From NCBI GenBank assembly GCA_000827265.1, contig KN834760.1, forward strand, positions 477,963 to 539,916: DNA of 61,954 nt, written 5' to 3'. Below, piece after piece: positions 12,003 to 24,369 of this stretch; the stretch's first letter is position 1; every line of letters starts with the position of its first letter. Made by a program: the position numbers and the translations under genes. The DNA is from Collybiopsis luxurians FD-317 M1. Taxonomy: Eukaryota; Basidiomycota; Agaricomycetes; Agaricales; Omphalotaceae. The notes below the pieces were generated by a model. The model was not told the DNA's origin, did no database searches, and worked only from the letters and a program-made list of their open reading frames with translations.

Positions 12003-14739
12003 AGGGGGGCAATATGGAACTGCTCTTCATGATGCAGTGCGCCAAGGTAGGAAGAACATTGTAAAATTCCTCCTGCAGGCTGGTGCAGATACAAATACTT
12101 GTAGCACTGTGGACTATCAAACTCCTCTTCAGGCTGCAATTGAGTATGGTCATGATGAAATTGTAGAATACTTGTTGCAGGCAGGTGCTATCAGCAGCAA
12201 TCATGCGGGAAGATATGGAACTGCCCTCCATACTGCAGCTCATTTGGGCAGAAAGAAAGCCATGAGAAAAATTTTACAGGCTGGCGCTGATGTCAATGCA
12301 CAGGGAGAAATATTTGGATCTGTCCTTCATGTTGCAGTTTACAAAGGAGATATGCAAATGACAAAATTGCTTTTACAAGCAGGTGCCAATATCAATGCTC
12401 CAGGAGGGACACAAGGAACTATTCTTTATGTTGCACTTGACTGTGGATGGGAACAACTGGCTGAGTACTTGGTGCAGACAGGTGCAGATGTCAATGCACA
12501 CCAAGAGGGAGATGCAACTCCACTTCAGGCTGCAGCTTACTGGGGGGCTCAGAAAGTAGTAGAATGCCTCCTGCAGGCAGGTGTAAATGTCAATTCAGAA
12601 GGAGGGATATATGGAACTGCTCTTTATGCTGCTGCATACCAGGGAAAGAAACAAGTGGTGGAATGTCTTGTGCAGGCTGGTGCTGATCTCAATATTCAAG
12701 GAGGCCTGCATGGAACTGCTCTGCAAGCTGCACTTTATCAGGGAAGAGAGGAAGTAGTGGAATATCTGGTGCAGGCTGGTGCAAATGTTAATCTGAATCA
12801 AGGAGGGGAATATGGAACACCTCTTCAAGCTGCATCATATTTTGGTCTCACACAAGTAGTAAAATCTCTTTTGAATGCTGGGGCCAATGTCAATGCAAAG
12901 GGGGGAATATATAGAAGTGCTTTGGAGGCTGCACTTTATAAATGAGGTGTTGAAATAGTGGAATGCTTGGTGCAGGCAGGTGCCGATGTTGATGCTCAAG
13001 CAGGGATCTTTGGCACTGCTATTCATGCTGCAGTTGACTGGGGTGCAATACAGATGATGGAATATTTAGTGAAGGCGGGTGCCAATGTCAATGTCCAAAC
13101 AGAGAAATATGGAACTCCTCTTCAGGCTGCTGCATATCGGGGCAAGAAAGCAATAGTGGAATGGTTATTGCAGGCTGGAGCTAATGTCAATGCTGAAGGG
13201 GGACCATTTGGCAATGCCTTGCAGGCTGCAGCTCATGAAGGCCACCAAGAAGTAGTAAAATGCTTGCTCAAGTCTGGAGCTAATGTTAATGCTTCAGGTG
13301 GGGAATATGGAACTGTCCTTCAGGCAGCAGCATACTGGGGGCAACAGGACATAGTGAGATGCCTGGTATTAGCAGGTGCTGATGTCAATGCTCAAGGAGG
13401 ACTATATGGAACGGCTCTTCAGGCTGCACTTATTGAGGGCAGGGAGTCCATTGTGGAGTGCTTAATGCAGGCAGGTGCAAAGGTTAATGCACAGGGAAAA
13501 GAGTATAGATCTGCTCTCTATGCTGCAGTGTATCAGGGCAAGAAAGCATTGGTAAGAAGCCTCTTGCAGGCAGGGATAGATTTTGATCCCCAAGGACCGG
13601 AACGTGGAACTCTTCTTCAGGCTGCAGGATATTGGGGCATGAAGGAAGCAGTAGAATGCCTCCTACAGTCATGGGCTGACACTGACAGTCAGGAATACCT
13701 AAATGAAATTGCAGATAATGCTGTACTGGATGAAAGCCTTCAAGGCAGAGGTACCAAAGTCATTGCAGAAGAAGAAGAGCATCAAACTGGCACTTATTCG
13801 GCTGTCATAATGTATAAAGGTGGAAAGAAGGAAGTCATAGAAAGTCTTCTGCGGGTATGTGCACTTATTGAAGATCAAGTAAAATACTGATTAGCTGTTT
13901 TTTAGGCTGCCATCCACTGGGGCTGGAAGGAAATAGTAGAGAGCCATTTGCAGGTAGGTGTAAACATTGAAGATGAAAAAAGGCACTGCCCAATTTTTTT
14001 TCAGGCTATTGCAGACTGGGACAGGGAGGACATAATTGCAAGTCTTCTACAGGTTGGTGCTCATGTTAAAGCTAAAGAAATACACTGAATAATTGCTTAT
14101 CAGGCTGCCATCTACTGGGGCTGGAAGGAAGTAGCACGGAATCTTCTCCGGGCTGGTGCTGATGTCAATGCTCAAGGTGGAATATTTGGAAGTGCTCTCC
14201 TTGCAGCAGTGTTCAGAGGCAGTACAGAAGCTGTGGAATGGCTCTTACAGATGGGAGCTGATATCAGTACTCAGCGGGGAGAACATACAAGATCTATTCT
14301 TTATACAGCAGTTGGCTGCGGAAGGAGGGAAGTAGTTGACTGCTTAATTCAAGCAGGTGCAGATGTCAATGTGCAGGAAGGGGTATATGGGACTGCCCTT
14401 CAACTGGCTGCATACTGGGGCATGACTGAAGTTGTGGAATGTCTCCTTCATGCTGGTGCTCATGTCAATGATCAGGGAGGTACATATGGAACTGCTCTTT
14501 ATGCTGCAGCCCATCAAGGAAAGAGCCAAGTTGTGGAATGCCTCTTACAGGCAGGTGCTGATGCCAATGCCCATGGAGGGATGTTCGGAACTGCTCTGCA
14601 GGCTGCACTCTATCAGGGGTGGCCGGAAGTGGTAGAGTGCCTGGCAAGTGCAGGTGTCAATACTCAAGGATATGGAACTCTTCCACAGGCTGCCACATAC
14701 ATGGGCAATATAGAAATAGTGGACTTGAGTTGGCAGTGA

Positions 14740-15263
14740 GTATTTGCATAGAAGAAAGTAAATATGGCACTTCCCCTTGGACATATAGCTTAACAGGGCC
14801 ATCAGGTTACGGAAAGTATATCAAGATACGAATGCATAACAGTTGACTATTATATCAGTTTTTCAAATTGTATTATTATTGTGCCTCAGAAGTATATAGA
14901 TATTTTTACTCGAAGTTACACAAGATCAAGAAACGGAATACCGAAGCCTCGAATAAACTCATGGTAACAACTGAGAAAAAAAGTGATTGGCTGCTTTTCA
15001 GCCTTTTCTGGCTGATTGAGCTTAAGCATTCATGCATTCACGCAGGTACCAAACACTTAAAACGACAAGGTTATATCAGATTTTAGTATGTTCGTACATG
15101 TTCAATACATGTTCATCAGGTGAGTCCGAACGAGAATTGGACAAGAAAGGAAGCCGTACCCAGACATATACGCACTGAATCGCTTGAAGTTGAGATTATT
15201 GACAACGATGTAATGGTAGTCAAATTATAACTGTCAGAAGGGCAAAATCTTCCCAAGCCTTGA
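14740..15263. other. Intergenic, nothing recognised
   Basis: AT-rich, no ORF worth naming and no repeat partner seen elsewhere in the window. Confidence 0.4.
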
Positions 15264-15947
15264 TCAGCTGTGGGCAAAGAAGTTATTAAAGAGATCTTGG
15301 AGCTGGACTCTAAAAGCTTCACATTCCGACGACGCGATGGTTTTGCGAGGAAAGTGCCTGCAATAAAAGACAGACAGATCGCTCGCGCTAAGCCGGACAG
15401 AGATTGAAAAGACGGAGGGGTGCACTGCTCATTCGTAACTTCATTCTTCTCCCTGTCCGCAGAATATCGAGCTCTTTGACGACCTGAGCTACAACCTCGG
15501 CAATGAGATTCCTGTCGTGATTGGGTCTCGTGCAGTCTGTATTTTCTCAGAGGGCGAACATAAAAGCCATTTGTTCGTCGATAGATGCGATTCAGGCCCT
15601 CAGAGCAACAAAAAACAAAGTAAAGTCTCCTTACAGCTCCATAGAGCGAAAATCTGAATTTATCAAACTCAGAAAACCCCCGCCTCACGGAAACTGACTC
15701 GGATATTGATTCCATGCGAGAGAAGCTCACGCCACAGGTTTGCGAGTTATGACTGCGAACTCCCCACAAAGAACTTACTATCGATTTTTTATTTTCTTCG
15801 TCTGGAAAGGGATCGTTCGGCATCCTGATTGAGAATGTAAGAATGCCATCGCATAAGTTCGACCAAATGATTGTAAGCGGGCTGGTCACCAGAGATCAGC
15901 GATACCGAAAAAGAGACCGCGTTCCCACCGGTGACGACTCGTTGCCA
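15264..15947 (-). CDS. Unrecognised multi-exon gene, partly resolved
   Basis: Three coding-looking minus-strand segments. The first, near 15947-15789, reads either SVSLISGDQPAYNHLVEL and on to a stop, or, in another frame, MPNDPFPDEENKKSI before a GTAAGT donor. The second, 15531-about 15452, reads TRPNHDRNLIAEVVAQVVKE. The third, 15356-15264, reads KTIASSECEAFRVQLQDLFN and ends FAHS at a TGA; it follows a TTGCAG acceptor. How they are joined is uncertain. A 257-codon open frame (15889-15116) spans the same interval but looks like read-through of introns. No family recognised. Confidence 0.3.
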
Positions 15948-16277
15948 TGAGGATGTCAATTATCCCAAAATAGAGGACAACGTTTCATCGATTTTCTCAG
16001 GTATACACTCTCTGTCACGTTGCGTTTATCTCATTTCATCTCATCGGTTACCGACGTTGATTCTTTCCGTGCCCTAAGGTCTTCCCCCGGGTCCGTTTCG
16101 AAACCCTTCAATGTCTACCCAAAACCAAGCACAATCGAAGTTTGATCATTCGTGAACCAGGGATTTCATTCAGATACAGCAGAGAACAACCACAGCGACA
16201 GTACGCAGTCAGGATATCATACGAAGCAAGCAAACAAAACAAGAGAGGAAACGTTGACGTGAACATCCGAAAGGCAA

Positions 16278-17248
16278 TCAATCCTCTTCAATGCCATTCA
16301 ACGCCATCTCTTCGAACCTTTCCCAAGACATCGGCTCGCTGGTTTCAGGAAAAAGAAATGTCGGTTGGAGGAATCTTTCGGAATTCGGTTTCTCGATGGC
16401 ACGATTGAATGATCCATTCAAAATGAAGGCAGAGTCTCGGGGGATGACCGGATCCCCGTCATCGCGCACGAAGGAGGAAGGAGAGGCATTGGTTGCGGCG
16501 AAGTCGGTGAGTTTGTCTTCTTCGTCTGGAAGTCCGAAAGGTCTGAAAGATCCAGCTCCCGTCCAGCAGGACCAAACATTATGCGGGTCCGCAATCATCA
16601 CTTCCCTCTTGGGGGTGTAATACCCAAGTCTGCTTGTTTTGACCTAGAAACAAACAAACATGGGTATTAGGCGACCCAGGCGGAAGGCAAACGAAACACA
16701 GAGGACTCACCTCACGGATAAAACCGAAACGGAAGTGGGAGCTCAGAGACTGCTCACGAGCGTTGCAGGAGGACTCTTGCGGATTGGAGAAAGCGGAACC
16801 AAACGTCGAGCAGGTCTGAGTCGCGGTCTGGCTGAAAGGTGCAACCCGAGGCGAGGGGCAGGTCATTTCCGGAGAAGGCAGAGCCTTTGGTAAAGTTTTG
16901 AGCCAGTCGAGCACCTTGATTTCAGTGGACTGAAAAGTAGCAGTCAATTATCTTCTATCGCTGCATGCAGTAACATCACACGTACACTCTGTGGCGCAGG
17001 CGATCTTGGAGGGGGAGTTGGAGGTAGCGTTTGGAGTGAGACAGTTGAGGTAGTCGAGCGCGTCCAGTCCATGGACGGGGTGCCTGTCGAATGGTCTTCG
17101 TGTTTATGGCGCCACAGGCAGAAGCGAGACCCCATTCCCTGCAACCTCGATGGTTAGTTTCTCATTACAATAAATCGGTCACCACACGTACGTGCAAGGA
17201 ACAGGTGGCGTAAGAGTTGAGGGAGAGATTTAGTCCGACAGAAATCAT
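16278..17248 (-). CDS. Hypothetical 264-residue protein, four exons
   Basis: Exons 17248-17192, 17138-16986, 16929-16711 and 16643-16278 all have lengths divisible by three and GT-AG borders (donors GTACGT, GTACGT, GTGAGT). The last exon is the most convincing: GYYTPKREVMIADPHNVWSC to a C-terminus SWERFEEMALNGIEED. Cysteines are frequent in the middle (TCPSPRV, QTCSTFG, SSCNARE), which may hint at an extracellular protein, but no clear signal peptide was seen. In exon 2 another frame (PFDRHPVHGLDALDYLNC) also looks protein-like but is closed by a TAA just upstream, so the N-terminal model could be wrong. No family recognised. Confidence 0.5.
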
Positions 17249-18168
17249 TCTGGCAGTTCGATGAGATGAGTGTTAAGGATGCTGGAAGGAGATGGAAGCA
17301 AGAATGAGATTCGGAAGGAAAAAGGCCCTACAAGTACGAATTTTTATACCTATCCTCCGAAGCAGTGAAATCACAGATAGGACCTTCCGATTCAATTGGA
17401 AGATTGCTTTGTTGCCACATAATCGGAATACAATAAGCAGGTACCGTGATCGTCCTGCTCCCCCTCGCTCTTCCTCCTAGAACTGGTCGAGATACCAATG
17501 CCCCAGTTTGGTCGATATAGCTCGTAAATCCTCGTGTGCGTTCACTTGGTCTTTATCAAATCGAATGAAAATGCACACCGTCGATCTCCAAAAGGATAAG
17601 AAGAGTGCTTGGACCCGTGGAAAAAACAAGATCGCTCAAGGCTGCCGCGAAAGACCTGTGACTACCTTTGACCTTTCTTTGGCCCTCCTTTGACCAACTT
17701 AATCGCGCCTCGGGCCACTGCTTAAGTCTTCCGTGTTGACATTAACTTTCTGAGATGGAGCGACTGTCGCTTGGTCGTCTCAAGAGCCCGGGCTTTGTCC
17801 ATTGCTCCTGAACGGCACGAATTGGGCAGGGATTGGATTCTTTCTCCTGTACTTCGCGTTCAATATAGTATCCTCCCAGGTAAGTTTGTAATAGCTTGCT
17901 GCAACCGAAGCAGCAAGAAGTACGTGGCGACGACATGACAATCAGTTTCTCCCACAGTCCCTTGTTTAAAAAATTGCTACGGTTGTCAACTGTTTAGCAA
18001 GTATCTCACCGTTAGTACCTTGGGTGTATTACGCGGGGCTTGGAGCTTAGGAAGAAAAGGAAATCTGAGTAAAGAAACGTTCTAACTCAATAAAACTGTG
18101 CCAACGACTATTTATGGTGCCGTGTACTACTTACTACTCAGTGTTACGCTACTGCGTTCATAAGGATT
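17249..18168. other. Intergenic, nothing recognised
   Basis: Ordinary composition with normal CpG. Probably the promoter side of the 16278-17248 gene and the 3' side of the 7TM pseudogene. Short open frames here have no recognisable product. Confidence 0.4.
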
Positions 18169-19680
18169 TTATTCCTGCCAGCTAGGAGAAGACTCTGGTA
18201 CAATTTGACTTTTCGTCGAAATCGTTTCCAGGGGGAAATCGCCTGTATCTTGAACCTGAGTTGTCAGCAATGTATTAGGCCGGTTAGCTTGAGACATCGC
18301 AACTGAACGTGTTGGGTTACTATCTCTGCCGCTTTCATCCCAAAATGACTTTTGTGTGGCGTTGAGCGAAACAATTAGTGTAGGGTAAATCGCCTAGAAG
18401 ATAACAAAGTTGAATAAGATGAAAGATCTTCGATCTTCGTAGGCTGAGAGCACTCACTGTGATCTGGGGAGTAATAAGGCCAAGCGCGATACTAGCCTCA
18501 GGGGGGAAACGAAATACTATGTCGAAGAAAATGACAATCTAGTGGACAAAAACAATACGTTGTCAGGACCCGTCAGATTGCAATGGGCGGGACACATTAC
18601 CCATATCATGGAATACAGAAATCCAGATTCAAACATAAAGTATAACGTTTGTCTAACGTTAGCTATCCTCTTTGAAGGCTCCATATACCCCCTCATAGCG
18701 TTTTGAAACTCCCTAAAATATCAGCAGATTAAGCGAGACAATTTTTCACCATGAAAATGAAGACATACCAGAAGATTACACCAATGTACCCCGTGGCGAC
18801 GATGTTCGTTATGAAAAGAACAACAGGCAAAGGAATCCTCAAGCCTACTTGGTAGAACGTGCTTCCTACACCTAATGGGAGTGGGTGCCCATAACCGCGC
18901 TGTTTCGATAGCGCAGCAAGGGTCAACCCTGCGTCAAATATTACCACAACTAGAGTCATCAGTGTATGAAGGGATGAAGACAGCGAGTCAAGTTACCGAA
19001 AGAGGCGAAGAGACAAAATGACAGGATATAACGAGACTTCAAGCGAGGTTTGCAGGCTGATAAAGACCATGCACGCCATACTACGACAAAATCGCTGAGC
19101 AGATACTGCATTTAACGTAGGTGAGTAAGGTTTTTTTCTGCCTTGAAGTGAGTACAGTTCAGCGGACATACATTCGTTCTTACGAGCACGGCTTCTACCA
19201 CTTGCGCCTGAAGATTAAATTTGGCATCCACCGTTTGGTATCTGCTTTTCTGGTTGTTCACAAATTGGATGCCCATCTCGAACATGTGTCCCGTATGGAC
19301 AACAAACATGATAGATATGATCGTCAAAAGGAGCTTCCGGGAATGCGATACTGTTCGAACATGTTGATGTCTGTTGGCGAAAAGTAAAGTTCCGCCCTTG
19401 CTCAAAATAACTGAACCGACGATAGAGCATATATGCATAAAACTGCAATCACGGTGTACATTCCTACGAAGTAATTCCAGTAAGCTGATTGGTAAAACGG
19501 TGAAAATATGCACATTTACCATAAAGCAGGAACGAAATCATAATTACAATTCCTGCACCAACGAAATGCATGGCCATCGTTCAAAGGAAGCTAGCTGAAT
19601 ACTGTGAGCAACAGACGTATCTATAACAAATTTCTAATCCTTTATACTTTACTTCCTAACGTAACTTCTGACCATGTCTA
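18169..19680 (-). pseudogene. 7TM membrane protein, tandem copy A (frameshifted)
   Basis: Paralog of the gene at 20393-21981 with the same exon order. Recognisable pieces: TM segment MAMHFVGAGIVIMISFLLYG with a GTAAAT donor; MYTVIAVLCIYALSSVQL; HSRKLLLTIISIMFVVHTGH; YLLSDFVVVWRAWSLSACKP; HPLPLGVGSTFYQVGLRIP; and the C-terminal AIYPTLIVSLNATQKSFW ending at TAA 18169-18171. Compared with copy B it has about a 5-nt deletion plus a TAG in the first membrane exon (near 19590) and a one-base shift after SSVQL (near 19410), so it cannot encode the full protein. The family is a common agaricomycete 7TM family of unknown function; whether it is receptor-like is inference. Confidence 0.75.
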
Positions 19681-19689
19681 GAGAAATCT

Positions 19690-20392
19690 GATTGGACGGC
19701 GTTTTCAATGCTGACAGAGTAATAGATGAGTATTCAATGCATCTCAACCACATCTCGACCACATCTCAATCCAGAATGACATCAGTCACGAACAAGGACC
19801 AGCGCAGAGTGAATAGTATGCAGATATAGCGAAGATTGGCAGGGTGGCAATTTAGTACGTTTGGGTCTAGGGTAGAAACGTCAAGGGAAAGCGCTAAAGT
19901 CGTGAATCCGTGGCAAAAATCCCTCTCTCTCGCTTCGTTATATGGCCGTTTTTAAACCCTAATAGGTAAAATCATTAATAAAGTCCAACGTTTTATTCGA
20001 CTCAACGGGAATACTTACGATAGTATAGTGTTGTTTGAAAGAAGTTTACCGTAGAATAGACTTCCTTCTTTCCTTTCTCCCAGAACTACCGCGGCTTAGT
20101 GCAGCCCATAGACTAATGGTCCATGACAACGGCCGTGTAATACAAGCTACCTCTCGTATCTTAGAGTATGCAAGTTGGAACAGCAAAGCATCCAGCGACC
20201 GAAGACAAAGAAATTAGTTAAGTAGGCTCGCAGGTGGATTAATCGTCAGAGCAACTTTCGTCAGTAAGTATCTCAGTCAGAATCTTTTCTCGGATCTTAC
20301 ATGCAACTTTGGAACTAAGTCTAAGTGAGGAAATGTTCCAGCTCAACTTCACGATTAACACCGTTTAGATACCAGTAAGTGGCCGCATTATC
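19690..20392. other. Spacer between the two 7TM copies
   Basis: No convincing ORF. The part around 19680-19760 aligns with the sequence just upstream of copy B (about 21960-22020), so the tandem duplication included 5' flank. Confidence 0.4.
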
Positions 20393-21981
20393 CTAGTTAT
20401 TTACATCATGTTCAATTATATGCGTATCTGGGATTGCCGAAGACTCAAGCTCAGCTGGACTTTTCGAGGAAATGGATTCAAGGGGAGCCAGGACTGTATC
20501 TTGTATCTGAGTCGTTAGCAGTATATTTGGTGGGCTGGCTTGAGACATCACAGCTGAATGTGTTGAAATATCTCTGCCATTTGTAGCCCAGGCGGACTTT
20601 TGTGTTGCATTAAGCAATATGATTAACGCGGGATAAATTGCCTGAAAAAAAAATAAGTTAGACAAACAAAAAATAATCTGCCAGAACGAGGATACCCACT
20701 GTGATCTGAGGAGTGATAAGGCCAAGCACGATACTACCCTCGGGTGGAAAACAAAATACCAGGTCGAAGAAGATCACAGCCTAGTTGACACAAGCATTAC
20801 AGTGTTAAGACCTAACTTGTGGGAAACACAAGACATTACCCAAATAATGGAATATAAGAGTCCAGATTCGAACATCAGATACAGGGTCTGTCTAATGTTG
20901 ATGATCTTCTTCGAAGGTTCTAAATACCCCTTCGTGGCATTTCGAAACTCCCTACATCCATTTTTGGCAAGATGAAGTCAGAAAGAGATTCAGTGCAATC
21001 ATTGGTGTCGTACCAGAAGGCCAAGCCAATGTAACCAGTAGCAGCAATATTTGTTATGAAGAGACAGAGGGGCAAAGGAATCCTCTTTCCCACTTGGTAA
21101 GGCCCCTCATCAATGTTTCCTACAGCGAATGGAAGCGGGTGTCCCTCCCCATGCTGCCTTAGCAGCGTAGCAAGGGCAAACCCTCCATCAAGCATAACCA
21201 CAACTTTATCAGTGTGGCAAGTTGAATATTAGATCAATGCAGTACTTTGCTTACCGAATGAGGCAAACATACAAAGTGAAAGTACATAACGAGACTTCAA
21301 GCGAGGTTTGCCTGCGGATAATGACCATGCACGTCATACGACGACAAAATCACTCAGCAGATACTGCATGTCAAGGAAAATGAGCTAAGAGTATTTAACT
21401 TCGAGGCAAACATGAACAAGTGACACACATTGATTCTTACAAGCACGGCTTCTACCACTTGGGCCTGAAGTCCGAGTTTGTCATCATCCTTTCCATATAT
21501 AGTGCTCAGGTTTTCCGCAAACTGGATGACCGTTTCCACCATGTGTCCCGTATGCACAGCGAACATGACGATGATGATGGTCAAGAGAAGCTTGCGTGAG
21601 CGCGATACTGCTTGGTTTTGAGGCCTGTTGGTGAGAAATAAGATTTCATCCTCTCTCGTAACCGGAAGGACCGACAGTTTTAAAGAAAATATGCATAGCA
21701 TTGTAATCACAGTATACATTCCTGCGAAGGCGTTCCTGATTAGACGGGGTAGTAAACCAGTGAGAGCACGCATATTTACCATAAAGCAGAAATGAAACCA
21801 TAATCACGATTCCTGCTGCGATCAAGTGCATTGCGATGGTCCAGAGGCTAATGATCCAGCTGAGTACCGCTGTGCTTCTAGGAAACCTTTTTATATGTTC
21901 CTTCTTGTTCACGTAATCTCTCATGCCTAGTAAGCCTCTGAGCGGCATTTGCAACGCTGACGTGGGAGGACCAAACAGCAT
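20393..21981 (-). pseudogene. 7TM membrane protein, tandem copy B (single nonsense codon)
   Basis: Seven exons with matching phases: 21981-21780, 21721-21429, 21363-21255, 21203-21014, 20951-20840, 20780-20700, 20641-20393 (TAG), totalling 1236 nt or 411 residues. Membrane-like segments include LSWIISLWTIAMHLIAAGIV, MYTVITMLCIFSLKL, RKLLLTIIIVMFAVHTGH, YVLSLCMFASFVVMLDGGF, CLFITNIAATGYIGLAFW, YLMFESGLLYSIIW and ITAIYPALIILLNATQ. The only defect seen is TGA at 21334-21336 where copy A has TGG (VVVWRAW), so it may be a very young pseudogene. The hydrophilic tail of about 65 residues is Ser/Thr rich. Function unknown. Confidence 0.75.
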
Positions 21982-23039
21982 TCAATACATTTCGAACATA
22001 TCTCAGTCAGGAGATAAATGACATCAGCTACGAACGAGGGCCAGCAAGGACCAGCGCACACCTACCAATCAGGCAGATGTATCCGCGGATTGGAATCTGG
22101 TGGTGGCGGATCCTGAGGATTAAACACTAATTAAGAGAGGTGTGTAACTACTGTGAATATGAAGAGCGGAAATGGACCTCCCAAGCTGAGTTCGAGATCC
22201 TGTCCTGTCCTGTCCTATTATCTCACTTTCAACTTGCCCTGAGATAGCTTGGCATCTCGTTCATCCTCTTTGGCGTAAATCCTTGAGAATCCATAATCAA
22301 TGGATAGCCCTGGAAAGATGTGAAGTCTACGTTCCCAGCAGAGATAAGTGCGTCTGCTTTGGCCTTCGTCTCCTTTCTATAGGGCGGAGCCGGGGTGGAA
22401 GGAAGGAAGTGTATCACAATAAAAATAATTCACGTTCATAGGTTCAACTGACTGCAACCGAGCTTTCGGCGGGTTGTCGTTGTTACTACCGAGAATCCAC
22501 GCTAGGGGTAGCCATTTCAATGGTGACGTCGCAAGTCCAATATCTGCTCAAATTACATACGAAAAGCAGACTAAAAATTAAGCCACACGGACACATAACA
22601 GTGCTGACGGAAGGACTGAGATCTTCAGTTTCCGTTAAGGTAATTGAACTTGGATCGTCCCTAGTGGTGGTACTACTAATGGGCTAGAATGCGGGAGATA
22701 CCATTGAAACATTGCCGCATGCAGGGCTGGATGAATACGGATACGCGACGTGGTCAAGCTCAACGACCAATAAGCATATGTGGAAGACGCATTCGTGAGC
22801 AGTCATTTGTAGGCTTTGCCTGGAATACAAGAAGTAAAATAACAATTAAAGTTATGGCATTGCTCTAAATGTTTTGGAGAGGTAGGCTGCGGTTAAGCCC
22901 TGAGGTATGTACTATGGTGGATAGCACCAAAACCTCAGCCCAAACCCGAGCCGAATCTGGAATATGCAGATGAACGCGACGTGATGTCTCACCAGCATTG
23001 ACATGTATTCCCTGACTTTTTCACAATCCAGGCTTCTTT
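21982..23039. other. Intergenic, nothing firmly recognised
   Basis: A 62-codon minus-strand frame at 22229-22417 has no recognisable product. The phrase TTTGCCTGGAAT at about 22815 recurs near the 3' ends of the DUF6534-like genes (27560 and, inverted, near 36120 and 56905), so a worn piece of that family may be present. Confidence 0.3.
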
Positions 23040-23830
23040 TGCCAATCATTTTGCTTGAATCTTGGTAGGGCTGAGAATTTCTACCATAACTATCCTACAT
23101 CCAAATTCTGGGCTACCTGTTTTCCTTGTTCTATGTCGGCGATTCCCAACCATCAAACGGGCGCTAAACTCCCAGGGCGACGAAAATTAGAAAGGGGTGT
23201 AGTATATCTTTCAATAAGCTACAAAAGTTCGCAGCCGTATAAGTTCAAAGAACATCGGACGGCTGTTGATTGATCGCACAAAGTACTCAGCCGCAAGCTA
23301 CATTCAATAGCAGTTACAATGCCAGTTACTCAGTGGCCACGTTCACATGTAGTCAAGGCCTCTTCCGACGTCGTGTTGTCATCGCCGTCGCTATAACCTG
23401 TCGGCCCGTATTGAATGCGCATCGCTGTGTGCCACTTGTCGGCAGTTCGGCATGGCTATACGGCACGGTCCCGCCGGAGTATCCCGATGCGGCATAGGCA
23501 TAACTGTCCTCAGGGCGTTCATGAGGGGTGGGGACGCGCTCACAACTGACCTGCGAAGCCAAACCCAGCTCCTTATATCGACGTCTAGGTATGTAATATT
23601 GTAAATTCGCTTCATTATTCATTCGCCTGTATGTAAACAGTCTGGTTTTCATCGGAGGCAGGGAATCTACAGCAGCAGTTTCTCGGCTCAGTTGTGAGCT
23701 CGTCTCCCCCCCCCCTCCTCTCACAGTAAACGCCCTGAGGACGAAGATGTTTGCGCCGCATCGGGTTACTCCTCGGCAATCCGGCGTTCAGATCTTGGAC
23801 CATGCCGTGTAATTTGCTTCCCTCCTTCCG
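23040..23830 (+). repeat. Dispersed repeat R, CpG-rich copy
   Basis: Aligns in the same orientation with 40740-41450 over several blocks, for example CATCAAACGGGCGCTAAACT here against CATCAAATGGGCACTAAACT there, and the block TTCAGATCTTGGACCATGCC against TTCAGATCTTGGACTGTACC. No coding capacity was recognised. It is probably a non-coding part of a transposable element. This copy keeps its CpG sites. Confidence 0.8.
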
Positions 23831-24369
23831 TAGCTGTTATTCATTGAATGGCGTTCACCTTGGTCGTCGTATCTCGGTCAAACTTTCTCCGTAGCTTTTA
23901 AGCTTGACATGTATTAATATTCCCTGACCATGGACCAAGCCACTGGGGGCAGGTAATCGGCGTGCGGCGCTGTTCTTCAAACCTCTGCCTGCACGATGGT
24001 ACTCAGAAGCAACAAAATTATGTTGTTAAAAATCAGTTTTCTAGAGTTTATTGTATTCGGATGGTAGTGAACCGGGGTTGGTGAAACTAATAACTGGCCC
24101 ATTCTCGCCAACGAAGGGAATTTGGGGTGTTGTTGATTCTCGGAAGGCAAATCCAGAATCGGTATTCTGATGTAGGCCATTCTAAATTTTTGGCAAAAAA
24201 CTAACAACGGGAGGACGTACCTGTGCGGTGGTGTTGCTGGTAGCAAGAGAGTAATTTTGTAGTTTTTCACGGAGACTTTCCCTCGAATTTAGGATCTACG
24301 AGAAAGGTATATGAATATCACAAAGGCGCGGAGCAAGAATTGAGACTTACAGCTAGAAATGTATTTCTA
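23831..24369. other. Intergenic, nothing recognised
   Basis: Probably 3' flank of the DUF6534-like gene that follows on the minus strand; a short frame at 23977-24270 has no recognisable product. Confidence 0.3.

Larger units (their letters stand above)
7593..14739 (+). pseudogene. NACHT-ankyrin STAND (NLR-like) gene with about 51 ankyrin repeats and in-frame stops
   Basis: STAND NTPases of this layout act as ligand-triggered switches in fungal self/non-self or defence responses (family knowledge). Exons: 7593-7627, 7676-7717, 7771-7850, 7910-8080, 8135-8159, 8222-8734, 8790-14739; about 2270 codons. The short N-terminus (AFNQAHDFVLN) is typical of agaric NACHT proteins. The Walker A GKVGSGKT is assembled across three exons; Walker B is FIVIDAMDEC; the sensor-like SCHAIVTSR and the FRWVDCQL block follow. 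Ankyrin repeats start near 9655 (consensus YGTALQAAAYxGxxEVVECL, QAGANVNAQGG) and continue to the end. In-frame stops: 8065-8067 (TGA at a Trp just before the P-loop), 11038, 12943, 13888, 13903 and 14086. No frameshift occurs across 6.8 kb. The last repeats (after 13890) are the most worn. The effector domain, if any, is absent or unrecognised. Confidence 0.85.
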
